Below, in pieces: positions 46,990 through 57,163 of a DNA stretch of 64,000 nucleotides (position 1 is its first letter; every line of letters starts with the position of its first letter). The notes beneath the pieces are model-generated. The model saw only the letters and a program-made list of their open reading frames with translations. It had not been told where the DNA came from and ran no database searches. The stretch covers positions 1,798,001-1,862,000 of the forward strand of contig JAUCEF010000012.1 in assembly GCA_033558025.1 (NCBI GenBank), in the 5' to 3' direction. The stretch is from Phytophthora sp. 'mugwort' (lineage: Eukaryota; Oomycota; Peronosporomycetes; Peronosporales; Peronosporaceae). Made by a program: the position numbers and the translations under genes.

Positions 46990-47820
46990 ATGTTCCCGAA
47001 TTTCACATCCCTCGCTCAGAGAGAGCATAAGCGATAGGAGCTTTTTGAGAAAGCTCAGCGTCGTGTTCGGCAAGCCAAAATCAAGCGGGAGATGTATGAA
47101 GGTGTGTTATGGGCTGATATCTCGAATGGCATAACTATTGTAGCAAAGAAATCAACTGAATCAACTCAGACAGACTCGACAACCGAGTCGTCTGAGTCCA
47201 TTAAAAAAACGGTGAGTGATAAATCCTCCCAGGCAAACCCTGAGGTATCAACTGTTGAAACAAATTGTGAACCTCACCCTGTTTCAATTGATGCTGAAAC
47301 TAATACAACCAGAGTGCGTACGATTTATAAAAAAGTTCAGATTCGTCCTAAGACTACAGATATCGGAACCCAGATTAAAGTAGCGGAAGACTTGGCGGAA
47401 AAGGGTTTATTCAACGAAGGAGACGATGATCAAGAGCAATCTAAGACAGCAGTTGCTCAAATATTTGAGGTTTATCCGATTCTTGAATACTTACGTATTC
47501 ACCGTCTTGCTTCCAACGGTCGTCAGCATCGAAATATTACATTGGAAAAGATGGGAAGCCATACTGCATTAAGCTAAATAGCACCAAATATCGATTGGTC
47601 TGAGACGTACGATCATATCAGAGAAGTTTTGACTGAATATGTTCGCTTCCTCGCATACCTAACTGAAAAGGAAGTACGCTGTGAAATGGAGAAAGAAAAT
47701 AAGCCGAACCCCTATCAAAAATGGCAACTTATTGGATCGAAGCGAAAACGATTCAATATTTCGGGAGGGATGACGCGGATTGCACGAAGCAAAGACTTGA
47801 TGATAGCTTCTATTCAATAA
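46990..47820 (+). pseudogene. Unassigned Maverick-type gene interrupted by two in-frame stops
   Basis: From ATG 46990 one frame runs 277 codons with only two stops, TAG at 47035 and TAA at 47575. It begins with a basic helix (AQRRVRQAKIKREMYEGV). A Ser/Thr/Glu-rich disordered middle (TESTQTDSTTESSESIKK) follows, then an ordered C-terminal half (FEVYPILEYLRIHRLASNG; YVRFLAYLTEKEVRCEMEK). The lack of frameshifts contrasts with its neighbours. Function unknown; a virion or DNA-binding protein is possible. Confidence 0.5.
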
Positions 47821-47839
47821 GTCAACATCCACAACGTCT

Positions 47840-49453
47840 GACCAGACTGACAGCAAGATTAATTCTGGACCATTAGCAGAAATAAGGAAGTGCTTGAAGG
47901 CTAAGGGGTTGAGAAAGAAAATTATTCCAATTTCATTGGGGCGAATAAAACACCTTCTGCTGATGTAGATGGATATATATGAATTGATGGTAATCTCAGT
48001 GTATTTGGTAAAGATAGTAATTGTACTAAGCCTGCTATCACTAAGAGAGTCAATTGGGTAATCACATTCCAGTCGTTTGTAAATATGGCCAACGCCAGAG
48101 GTCTTGATCTGATATTAATAGGTAAACAGGATGAGAAAAAGGTAGCGAAGGATTTCACACCAGGTGAGGGGGAAAGCCGACATGGAGTAATGAGTGGCGC
48201 CGATGAAGATATGGAACCAAAGCTGACCAACGCCGACAACGACGCCAAAAGAATCCTAGCAGATTATTACGGCCAGTTGTCGAGCGAACCTGTTGCTATC
48301 CCATTTCACCTCAAGCCGATTGTTGACAGTAAAAATGGGTTAAAACCTCATTCGGATTATTATTTAGGTGAGCCAGCACCCACTCGTCCATTAAGTATCA
48401 GAAATAGAAAAAATAAGCAAGTAACTGGTAATGCTTGGTCTGATCTCATGAAGACCATCCAGTGGACGGAACTTTCACATCGTTATTGAACTACTTTGAA
48501 CAATTAGATCGTTACCTTTCCGGCGCTGAATACCAATTTCCATCAAACGATGAAGAAGCAGCCAAACTGGTGAAGGGAAGGAACTTGATAAACAAAGGCG
48601 AGCAAACCTTAACGAAAATCCTAAGATTCAAAATGAAGCTATCTTAGGTAGCGTTCAAGACATCAAAAGTCAAAGTACTGATGAATATGTTGAGGGACCA
48701 GATGAATTACAGAAGCTTCACGACGAGGCCGAGGCAGCTTCCCAACCATATGGCGAGGCTCAGAAGCGATATGAAGCCGCTAAAAACGCTGTGAGAGGTT
48801 CAAACTCAAAATCATTAAGACCAGCTCTGAAGGCCGCTCAATCAGCGATGAGAGCTACAAAATCAGTGTATAATTCTAAAGCTAAGCGATATTCAGACGC
48901 TCTCCCTAAATTAGAGGGACGTGGCCTAAAAGGCGCGGCTGTAACTCCACTGGATGGAGTAGTCCGACGTGGTCGTACTTACAATCTCAATGTGATCCAG
49001 GGCTTAGCAACTCCAAACGTGTACATATATCGTCAGTTTGGTAGCAGGTACATACGCTTACCTGATCTGGATGCAAAGCCACTCATGATTGTACAACCAA
49101 ATCGAAGGAAGTGCGGATCTAAATGCAATATCAGCGATGGTCTCCAAGCTATGATCAGGACCCTTATGTATAAGCAGCACATTGACCAAGCTGCTTACGA
49201 TAAGCTCAGTATCGTCGAAAAAAAATGGTTTTAGGAGATTCTTGCCATCACATATCTCCAGTATGATTTCCACGATAAGTTCACGGACCCACTTGAGACC
49301 CTTCGAGCTGAGTATGATAAGCTAAAGGGTGAGCTTGACTTAGAAAACGATAATCCAAGCATCATCAAACAGCTGAAATCGCTCACTGTAGATATCTACA
49401 GCAATCAATTTATTGATGATAGAAAGTTTAGGGAAATTATAACGAGCCTATAA
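47840..49453 (+). pseudogene. Large virion-type gene of unknown function, frameshifted
   Basis: Frames follow one another: a broken start near 47840, then 48085-48489 (VNWVITFQSFVNMANARGL across the boundary), then 48462-48647. A final frame (48650-49453) is helical and Ala/Lys-rich (EAEAASQPYGEAQKRYEAAK), with one stop near 49232. It ends with NDNPSIIKQLKSLTVDIYSN before the TAA at 49451-49453. This C-terminal pattern recurs in Maverick/virophage virion genes. Total about 530 codons. Role inferred as structural from context only. Confidence 0.5.
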
Positions 49454-49459
49454 ATCAGC

Positions 49460-49618
49460 ATGTCCTTGTTTAATCCCCGCATCATTTCGAGCTCAGCCGG
49501 TAGCTATGGCGATAACTCTGATCTCAACGTTGCTGAGCTAAAAGCTATCATGAAGAATCTAATCATCCATGATCGACCTCAGAAGACAGGTAGCTGTTTG
49601 GGCAACAAATTTAGATAA
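49460..49618 (+). CDS. Short unassigned protein, 52 aa (perhaps C-terminally shifted)
   Basis: ATG 49460 lies 6 bp after the preceding gene's stop. The frame reads MSLFNPRIISSSAGSYGDN and ends at 49618. Another frame continues (WATNLDKTNKKVNVSTQTEG), so the original protein was probably ~80 residues. No family recognised. Confidence 0.4.
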   Translation: MSLFNPRIISSSAGSYGDNSDLNVAELKAIMKNLIIHDRPQKTGSCLGNKFR

Positions 49619-49672
49619 AACTAACAAGAAAGTGAACGTATCGACTCAGACTGAGGGAGGACGCATGTGGGC

Positions 49673-49933
49673 TTACCAACCAAAGAAAAAAACAAAACTG
49701 TGAAGACGTTTAAGCTGTAAGCCTCGCGGGCCAGCGACCCCACGCCCCGCGTGTCGCTCTTTAAACAAGACCATTCCGCACGAGTCTATTTCGATACCCT
49801 CGATAGATGTTAATTTTTTGTCGCTTAAACCGATCTCAAATATTGCAGACTCCCCATCAGGACTCCGTGTGGGGAGAAAAACGCTATCCCCACGAACAAT
49901 GATTTTGTCAGCGTGTAGCATGGTCGACCCCAC
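49673..49933 (-). CDS. Small unassigned reverse-strand protein, about 86 aa
   Basis: An uninterrupted frame, MLHADKIIVRGDSVFLPTRS... with ESAIFEIGLSDKKLTSIEG, has a GC-rich 3' end unlike its A/T-rich surroundings. It lies immediately downstream of the fibre gene on the same strand and could be a fibre-associated protein. No homology recognised. Confidence 0.35.
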   Translation of the reverse strand: MGSTMLHADKIIVRGDSVFLPTRSPDGESAIFEIGLSDKKLTSIEGIEIDSCGMVLFKERHAGRGVAGPRGLQLKRLHSFVFFFGW

Positions 49934-50025
49934 AATTGCTTTGGATCATCCGTAGTTACATTCTTTTTAAGCTACCTTACTCGGTCTACAACCCATGATT
50001 ATATATTAAACATATATACGATTTT

Positions 50026-52209
50026 TTAATTTTTTTCAATCCCATCGAGGAGGTGTTGAATCATCTTCATGTTATATACTGCAATCCTACTGTAGTCAAC
50101 GTTCAACTGTTGCTTTGCTGGTTCGAGCGACGGATCCTCTCCCTCTTCGATATCGTCTCGATAGAAGACACTGGTCAAATCTGTTAATTTAGCCGAAACA
50201 AGGTCTTGAGCTAACAACACTACCTCCTGCCCTAGTTGATTTTCAGACTCAATCCAATCATACAGAACTACATCAACGCTGTAGTAGAGACGCCTGATGC
50301 GATCGAGAGGAGCACTTTGAATATTTCGCTTGCGTCGTCGATCACAGGTCATTGCCATCCCTTGGCACGAAATGTAACCCGAGAAGACACCAGAGACGTT
50401 GTACGATCGGACCGAGAGCGCTTTCTGTAACTCCGTTGTCAGTTCTAAGTCGATATACAGTACTACCGCCCATACCAAAAGTGAACGAATTTGCACATGC
50501 AATGTGCAAATAACTCGAAGGGCTTGTAGTACCAATTCCGAGGTGCCCAGTAGAAGTTAGTATCATCCTTGTTGCTCCATTACTATACCCGTACATGCTA
50601 TCTGCTGCGCTGCTATGAGCTGTTCCGCCAATGGATATTTCCCAACTTGAAAAACTAATACCATCGAGTAGGATGCTTGTCTTACCAGTGGATGGTGATA
50701 TATTGTTATATAGGTGGAGCATAGTAGATCCACCGGCGATGTAGGCTCCATTATATGTACTTGAACCATTTAGAGTCAGCTGGTGTGGACCTGATGGAGT
50801 TATAGTATTTAGGCATGCTCTCCCAGCACAAGAAGTAACAGATTGTTTGATGATGCGAAAGCGCTCGTTGTCGAAGATCCTGATACGATATTGAGAGCTC
50901 GAGAGCTACTGTAACATTGAGTTCCGGCATTCCCGCCCCATGCCTGTGATCCTAATACATAGCCGTGGAACTAACCAGGTTGATAAATAGTAGCAAAGCC
51001 AACGAGCTTGTGCTCCGAGCGAATAACCTCTTTGTATTCAGCAGAGCTACTCCCGGATTGATCGTACCCACTCACAAGGTGAAGTAGTGGACTGCATTGC
51101 TGAATAAGATGCTCGGGTCCCGATGGTGAGTCCCTCATCGTCAGAATCACGAAAGAGATATACTATTTCCTTGTTTGGAGTATTTCCGTAATAAGAGATA
51201 CAACTTGACCCGGCTACACCAAGTGGAACGCGGATCACATTAAATGAATCGGAGATCAGAGCTTTGTTTGACGTGAGAACGCCACAGCCCCGTTCAACAC
51301 GCTCAGGTCGATAGCTATTCCACTGAGTCTGTACGATGACGAATCGATATACGAGGATGCTCCAGTAATAGAGAGTGCTCGTGATGAACCGGGTATTGTT
51401 AGAGAGCCACCGATTGATAATTCGGATGAGTACCGACGCTTTTGATGTTGAATTGAGTCGCGGTTTGAACGGTACCACTAAGAGGTGATGCAGACAGTGC
51501 ATTAATCCCAGTAATATTACTGCTGGCGTTTAAGACAAGAGCTTTATTAGCTCCCGCAGAGCAGTTGGTTACTCCATCAAGGACCGCTTTTCGGCCTCGC
51601 TGATCACTGTCGTACCTAGTGTTAAACTGCTACTGATGATGAGCGAGCTCAATGTGCCAATGACAGTTATATTCAGCTGAGAGGGAGTCGCTAGGGTGCC
51701 TTTTATTGACGTAGAACTGAGCGTTGATAGACCGGTCAAAGCCCGTGAAGCGCCACTAAACGATAGATTGTCTGCAATAGTCAAAGCAGATAATGATCCA
51801 AGCGATGTGATATTAGGCTGAGCCGCCGTCTGCAGCGTACCGGTCAGCGAAGTAGTTGCCAGCTAAGTAATTGTTCCGATAGATCCAGATCCATCCAGCA
51901 CGAGTGCTTTACCCGGAATGGCAGTACCTGGGGTGATGTCGAGAGTGTATGCAGGAGCAGACGACTTGATGGATCCATTCATTATCAAACTTACACAAGA
52001 TAGTGTCCCAATACCATTGATATTGTTGTTAGTACCTGGAACAAGGGCGATACCTTGTGTTGCGACTCCTAGGGTGATACCCGAAATATATGTTAGTCGA
52101 TAATCATTCTTATCGAGGTAAAGCCACTGGCATCCAACGTTAGATAGAATGCAGGAGTGTAGATTGGTGATATGACTATTGGCTGAGAATATGAGAAACC
52201 AGAACTCAT
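50026..52209 (-). pseudogene. Tail-fibre-like repetitive protein with Peptidase_S74 chaperone domain
   Basis: An ATG at 52209 opens a fibre of ~730 codons spread over several frames. Its shaft repeats a short pattern: DITPGTAIPGKALVLDGSGS, LTGTLQTAAQPNITSLGSLS, LSSTSIKGTLATPSQLNITV, LSSLIISSSLTLGTTVISEA. This matches the phage/virus fibre consensus 'TPGTA..KALVLDSS...TGTLQTAAQ.NITS.G.L'. A distal segment has LTSTGHLGIGTTSPSSYLHI. The C-terminus, RRRKRNIQSAPLDRIRRL...VDYSRIAVYNMKMIQHLL, is an S74 intramolecular chaperone, which normally self-cleaves at the Ser of an S-D-x-R-x-K motif. Here that Ser position reads Cys (TCDRRRK). At least five frameshifts. The role would be receptor recognition on the virion. 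Confidence 0.75.
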
Positions 52210-52259
52210 GTTTGTTTTTATCTTAATCTATAAAGATTCAGCGATTAAAAGACACGACC

Positions 52260-52947
52260 ATGAGCGTTATTCCAGGTTTCGCTGCTTCATTGGGTAACAA
52301 GTACAAGACAGCTGGTATGGGCGATATCACTGCGCTTGACATTAAAAACTATTTAGAATGGTTGTCCTTGAACCCTCTTTCAGTGAGAAAAAACAACCTA
52401 TGCTTTTTCATTCTCAAATATGCACCCCACGTATTCGCCCATTCAACGATTATTGCTCGCAATCCCCACCAAGAACTGTATGAGTACCTTCGCGACAAGC
52501 TTGAAGATTTCATTACTTTCACTGATCCAGATACGCCCCGATCGTTGATCAAGTGCGTCGTACACCATTAAGTTCCAATAAACCTGAGCTTGCTATCATA
52601 GACGATTACAGTAACGATAAGCTACTCCAGAAGAATATATTTTCCCACTATTATACTCGTGGAAGACACTTCAAGTTGAGTACCGTATTCCTAAGCCACA
52701 GCTATTTTGCAACTGATAAGATGATACGATTAAACAGTGAAATTGTTGCTATTCTACGAGCAAAAGTAAAAGGGACTTGCAAATGATTTGTCCGTGATTT
52801 CAATATAAATGACCTAGACGACAGAAGATAATGATTGCCTATAATAAAGCAATATCACGAGGCAGAGGTCAAATCTTACTTGTAGACAGCGTGAAAATTC
52901 AACTACGATAAAACTTTAATGAAGTAATCAATCCAGCTGATCTTTAA
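52260..52947 (+). pseudogene. FtsK/HerA-type genome-packaging ATPase (Maverick ATPase)
   Basis: ATG 52260 starts MSVIPGFAASLGNKYKTAG. The P-loop region is degenerate (NPLSVRKN where GxxxxGK[ST] is expected), followed by FFILKYAPHVFAHSTIIARN and YEYLRDKLEDFITFTDPD. After a frameshift near 52550 come the Walker B-like ELAIIDDYS and the sensor-like TVFLSHSYFATDKM. A third frame ends RGQILLVDSVK and NEVINPADL, TAA 52945-52947. About 229 codons in total. In intact viruses this enzyme pumps DNA into the capsid. Its end overlaps tail-to-tail with the small reverse gene. Confidence 0.75.
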
Positions 52948-53250
52948 GCTTGTTGATCGGTAAGCCAGCGTCGATGCTGCCGTGTTGCGTAATGTTTATT
53001 TCTCTCAATGCACCTGACATTGCTACCACATTCACATTCCAGTCTCTTCGACATTCTTTGTTTGATGCTTCTGCATTATCATTGTAATACCGCTTCTGAA
53101 ACTCAATGCGCTGCTCTCTATTATTGTCATATTGGAGTTTGTTGTGAGAAAGCTTTTGTTCTTGAACTGATCTTCTGTCTGATACGCCCTTTGGAAATTA
53201 ACCGTGGGTTGGGTTCGATCAAGTGCTCGTACGACGATTACGATCTCCAT
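52928..53250 (-). pseudogene. Small unassigned reverse-strand gene of the element
   Basis: ATG 53250 starts MEIVIVVRALDRTQPTVNF. After about 30 codons the reading moves to another frame (EQRIEFQKRYYNDNAEASNK), ending INKLKDQLD at TGA 52928-52930. About 107 codons; a single shift near 53160. No family recognised. Confidence 0.4.
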
Positions 53251-53337
53251 TTACAACCAGACTCGATCATGCTTTTGCTTCGACCAAAAAAATAAAGCCA
53301 TTGTTTGTGTCTTTTGTTTAGCGTAATGAGGCGGAAG

Positions 53338-54086
53338 TTACAATCTAAAGCTCCCCGCTTGCATAGGCTCTTCTTTACTGCACGGAGCTTCGCCATATGC
53401 CCGCGTGCTTCTTGAGAACCCTTTATAAATCGCTTTGTCTTTGGCTTGGCAAAACCAACTCCATCGACGACAAACCTCACCTCGAATCGATTTGATTAAT
53501 TCCTCACGTTCAGGCTTGGTGGATTTGGAAAGGAATAACTTATCTCCGGCATCGACCGCATCAGTAATAATTCCCTTGCGCTTTGTATAAGCGAGAGCAC
53601 GTTTGGCCCCCTTCTTCACATCACTCATAGTTAGGCGTCTTCCTGCCTTATCGCTATCATAAACCCCGATATCCGTCATGGAGCGGATAGCAGCTCTCGC
53701 TGGAATAGCGCCCTGGGGAGCACCGAGTGCAGTTGTAGAGCGGAACAGCAGCATCTGCTGCTCCGCTAAGAATGGCAGAGTCATTAAAAATTTTGAATGC
53801 CTTTTTGATGCCTCCCCATGTCTTTCCCCAGATACTCCCCCCGTACATGCCACCTTGCATATGATTGAAAGGATTTCCGATCTCCTTTTTGGTAATAGCC
53901 AATCGCGTTCCTTTACCTGATTTGTGAGCTCGAAGAGCTTTAGCATACGATTCAGGATGAAGATTGAAGCGTAGCACCAGAACCACTCAACTCATCGTTA
54001 GTCAATGAGAGAGTACCAGACTTAAATACCCTCTTGAGCTTTGCCTCTGGGATTGACGATGAAACTGGTAACACTTTGAGCGCCAT
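53338..54086 (-). pseudogene. Minor capsid (adenovirus pX/mu-like) protein of the Maverick-like element
   Basis: ATG 54086 begins MALKVLPVSSSIPEAKLKRV. Later frames give YAKALRAHKSGKGTRLAITK, GSIWGKTWGGIKKAFKIF, and RRLTMSDVKKGAKRALAYTK, KRKGIITDAVDAGDKL. These Gly-Lys-rich, strongly basic segments are typical of the minor virion/DNA-condensing proteins next to the protease in Mavericks. It ends near GSFRL (53338). Two or three frameshifts. Confidence 0.6.
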
Positions 54087-54111
54087 AATTATATTTCATG
54101 ACTGATTTTAT

Positions 54112-54492
54112 TTAAAGAATGATTAAATTTAGGTCTCTGAATCGATCTAATAGATGCATTTTATTTTTTTGTTTGCAGTATACCCAAAGCATGCACCATA
54201 TACCACAGTAATTACCGTATGCTACTTGATATTGTTTAGGGTTGTATCTACCGATTCCATACTTTGTCGGAGCTGCTTCGCCCATCGAGTCGAAAAATTC
54301 GCCATCGTGTACCGCTTGCCAGTGTCCTACATCAAGGTTAGGAGGCCTCATTAAGACCAAATACGTACTTTTCTTTGGGATCGGTTCCGATATTTCACTC
54401 GATTCAAATATACTATTCAGATGGACTCCTAATCGATCCGCAAGTTCAATTAGATCATAATCGCTGGTGATTGGATTAATGAGATGAGCCAT
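54112..54492 (-). CDS. Adenain-like (C5/C48) cysteine protease of the Maverick-like element
   Basis: The frame is open from ATG 54492 (MAHLINPITSDYD; an upstream in-frame start at 54537 is less likely) to the stop at 54112: 126 residues. Catalytic-type residues are visible: His57 in VGHWQAVHDG, an Asp near 68 (FFDSMG), a Gln around 87-89, and Cys96 in YGNYCGIWCMLWVY. The spacing His-Asp-Gln-Cys is that of Maverick/adenovirus maturation proteases. It is one of the few undisturbed frames in the element and sits 47 bp from the divergent major capsid start. It would process capsid precursors. Confidence 0.75.
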   Translation of the reverse strand: MAHLINPITSDYDLIELADRLGVHLNSIFESSEISEPIPKKSTYLVLMRPPNLDVGHWQAVHDGEFFDSMGEAAPTKYGIGRYNPKQYQVAYGNYCGIWCMLWVYCKQKNKMHLLDRFRDLNLIIL

Positions 54493-54539
54493 AATTTTTA
54501 ATTTCGATGAAGTATATTCGAATCCATATAAATTCAACG

Positions 54540-56259
54540 ATGAGCGAAACTCAACTATCCGACCAATATTTGTACCAGAACTCGCTCAAGAGCGACCCGG
54601 AGATCTAGGTATCTTCCGGTAAGCGAGTAAAATACCCTTCGTAATCGATCTCAATCAGGGATCATATCAGAATGGTGTTATTTCCTTTGATGCTACTGCC
54701 CAGCTGAATGGGAAAGAAGGATTCGCTTGTCTTCGCGATGCCTTCATCGTGCTACCGTACAAGGTCTCGATGAAGAACGGTAGTACTGCCCAGACTCTAC
54801 CAGCTCACCGCTTCTGTTCTACGCTCAAATGCGGTAACTGGAATGTAATCGATAACATGTCGCTTGAACTCAACGGGAAGACTGTTGTGAGTATGGCTGA
54901 TTTCAAAAGCTATTTTGGAACAATATCCGAGCTCAGACAAGCTACACTCCTCAATATGTTGAGAAGCATGGAGCTGAGTCGTTCCTTTATCCGGATGCCG
55001 CTCAGTCAGCTTTGTATAGTTCTGCAACAGCATCTACTACGGGAGATGGTAACATTAATACTACTGCCTTCTCATCTTCGTTTGCTACTACTGGCCCATC
55101 TGGTGGTACCTCTATCGTTCATGATGGTCTTGCAAAGCGTCTGTTGTCGAACCGTCGTAACGCTGGATCTGATTTCTCCACGTCGTGGCCTTCACTTGGT
55201 GCGGCTGCAGCTTCTACTACAATCTCAAATCAATTGGCGCGTGGTGCCTTCATAGTTGGTGCTGCTACTGCTAACGAGATCATGGGAACGTGGAACTACA
55301 TGCTCAAGATCAAGCTAACTGATTTACATCCCATTTTCAAGGAGCTAGACCTCATGGCGAACCCTCAGATCCGCCTACGCTTCCGTGTCAACCAGGGTAC
55401 TTCCACTATTGCTGTCGACGCATCGAAGGGTATGTCTCTCACCAGCACTACTCTCGCAAGTGGCAATACCTGTCCGGTGAGATTTCTGCTTCATCGACTG
55501 GTAATCCCATGGCTGGTGCCCTTGCTGCTTCTGCCGGGTTCAGTATTGCTTGGGTGCTGTCGTCAATGCCCTTGAATCGTCAATTGATGGTACTTATATG
55601 CCTTTCACCACTTCTCGTCTTTATGTACCGTTCGTCCATCTTGAGAACCCTCAGGCAATTATTTCCAAGCCTGTGAAGAAGGTCCACATTAATGATTGTT
55701 ACGGACAATGGTTCTATCAGCGAGCTGGTGTAAGAAAGCAATTGACTCAGCACAATGCTGCTTTCGATCTACACTTATCAGCTTCTGTTAATAATGCTAA
55801 ATATGTCATTCTCCTCCTTTCGCCGAGCAGGCTGGTAATTTCGCTTCTGCTGCTGTACAAGAGTTTCAAAGTCCTTTTAATTCGGCTCCCTGGACGCTTC
55901 ACTCTGGTTCGAGTATCCGCAACTTCAATGTTCGCATTGGCTCCAACCAACCTCCGACATCAGTCATGACTATGATTTTCACCACTTCACAAACGAAATT
56001 GCGAAAATCGCTTTAATTAACGGTGATCTGACTCCTGAGCTCGTGAATGGTCTTCTCTTACCAGGCATGGTCGCTGACTAACCGCGTTCTCATTGCTGAC
56101 GTTAACCGCCTAACGGAGCGTGATGTTCCGCATGCGATTCAGGTCCAGGGCACGAACGCTGGATGCCAGGGCACAAATATGTTGGTCCTTGTGGTGAGCG
56201 AGCAGGGGCTAAGCTATGATCGTCTTACAGGGGAAGTAATCGATTATACCACCGCTTAG
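54540..56259 (+). pseudogene. Double jelly-roll major capsid protein of the Maverick-like element
   Basis: ATG 54540 starts MSETQLSDQYLYQNSLKSD, then an early stop and shift. Later frames give LPYKVSMKNGSTAQTLPAHR, CGNWNVIDNMSLELNGKTVV, DFKSYFGTISELRQATLLNM, SIVHDGLAKRLLSNRRNAG, FIVGAATANEIMGTWNYMLK and YVPFVHLENPQAIISKPVKK. The final frame ends VSEQGLSYDRLTGEVIDYTT, TAG 56259. Order and length (~570 codons) match Maverick major capsid proteins, which form the pseudo-hexameric shell. At least four frameshifts. Confidence 0.7.
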
Positions 56260-56723
56260 AAAAAAAAACTCAATAGCTTAGTTCAATTCTTAAAGTAGTT
56301 TAGGACACTTCTCAATAACAAATTGACTCTTACGAAGCCAATCGATATAGTTCGAATCCATTCGACTAATCTGCTTGAGGGTCTTACCGCAATATTTGGC
56401 CCAATTCATCATATACGAGTTGTCATCGTTAAGAAACTTGGAGTGGAGGAATATCTTGATTTCCTCACTAATATTTAGATTGGGTTGGCTGAATATCCAT
56501 CGACAATAACCAGGATCAGAAGTATATACTTTTTCGATTTTGGTGCCTTGTATTTTCCAGAAGTTAGCTGCTCGACATGTTATCAGTTGGGTGTATCTAT
56601 GTACATAGCCTCTTATTCTGTTTGAGAAACAAAATATTATTATGAAACTCAGAGGAATCCTGTGAGATTATATATATTTCTGAAATTGATAAATGATCAT
56701 GACGTTCAGAATTGCTAGCTTAA
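56260..56723. other. A/T-rich spacer between capsid and nuclease genes
   Basis: No credible open frame; a short A8 run follows the capsid stop at 56260-56267. Confidence 0.4.
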
Positions 56724-57163
56724 TCACTTCGAGTTAAATAATTGTGGTGCTTCTTTTGTCATTAAATGCTTATCCTTATTGTATCGACTACATATCGAGC
56801 CGCGTTCACATTGAATCTTTCTTCTCGGGTCGTACTTTTCTGGGAGGTTACTGAGCTTCCCCATTCGAAATGAATGCTCGCGGTTGTTTATGCATTTGGT
56901 ATTGTTTATAGCCAATTGCTTATGCTCATAGATATCGATACTTTTTGTGATCTCATGCTCGCTGATCAATTTTATATCAAAATTATCGACCCCACCGTTT
57001 TTAAAATGTTCATAAATTGTACGAAACAACTTGCCAGTTCTTAACCATGCGGTGTAATTACCTCTAACATCATTCCAGTATAACTGTTGTGGTTTGGTTG
57101 AGCTCCCAATGAAGACGATAGAATCGTCTTTGTTCGAAATCGTATATATATGAATCCTTTCAT
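56724..57163 (-). pseudogene. GIY-YIG endonuclease domain gene with broken start
   Basis: The reverse frame reads FIYTIS-like (the GIY position), then DSIVFIGSSTKP (the YIG position as FIG), followed by LFRTIYEHFKNGGVDNFDIK, SIDIYEHKQLAINNTKC (Glu region) and a basic tail ending EAPQLFNSK. The ATG at 57163 is out of frame by an (AT)n tract at 57144-57151; the shorter frame alone has no start before 57029. GIY-YIG nucleases nick DNA and are common in large DNA viruses as homing-type or repair enzymes. Confidence 0.65.

Larger units (their letters stand above)
44329..57163. mobile_element. Endogenous Maverick/Polinton-like DNA virus, decayed
   Basis: A contiguous set of genes diagnostic of Maverick/Polinton elements lies here. 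These are protein-primed polymerase B (C-terminal piece), retroviral-type integrase with chromodomain, FtsK/HerA-type packaging ATPase, adenain-like cysteine protease, double-jelly-roll major capsid and a pX/mu-like minor capsid. A fibre-like gene, a GIY-YIG nuclease and several unassigned virion-type genes accompany them. Genes lie on both strands. Base composition is A/T-richer than host genes. Most frames are broken, and the polymerase N-terminus is missing. No terminal inverted repeats or 6-bp target duplication could be found by eye, so the boundaries are approximate. Confidence 0.85.

Noticed and set aside
53008..53295. Plus-strand frame with hydrophobic stretch next to the ATPase
   Set aside because: Complement of the small reverse-strand gene and of the minor capsid region; the reverse frames fit the neighbouring gene layout better.
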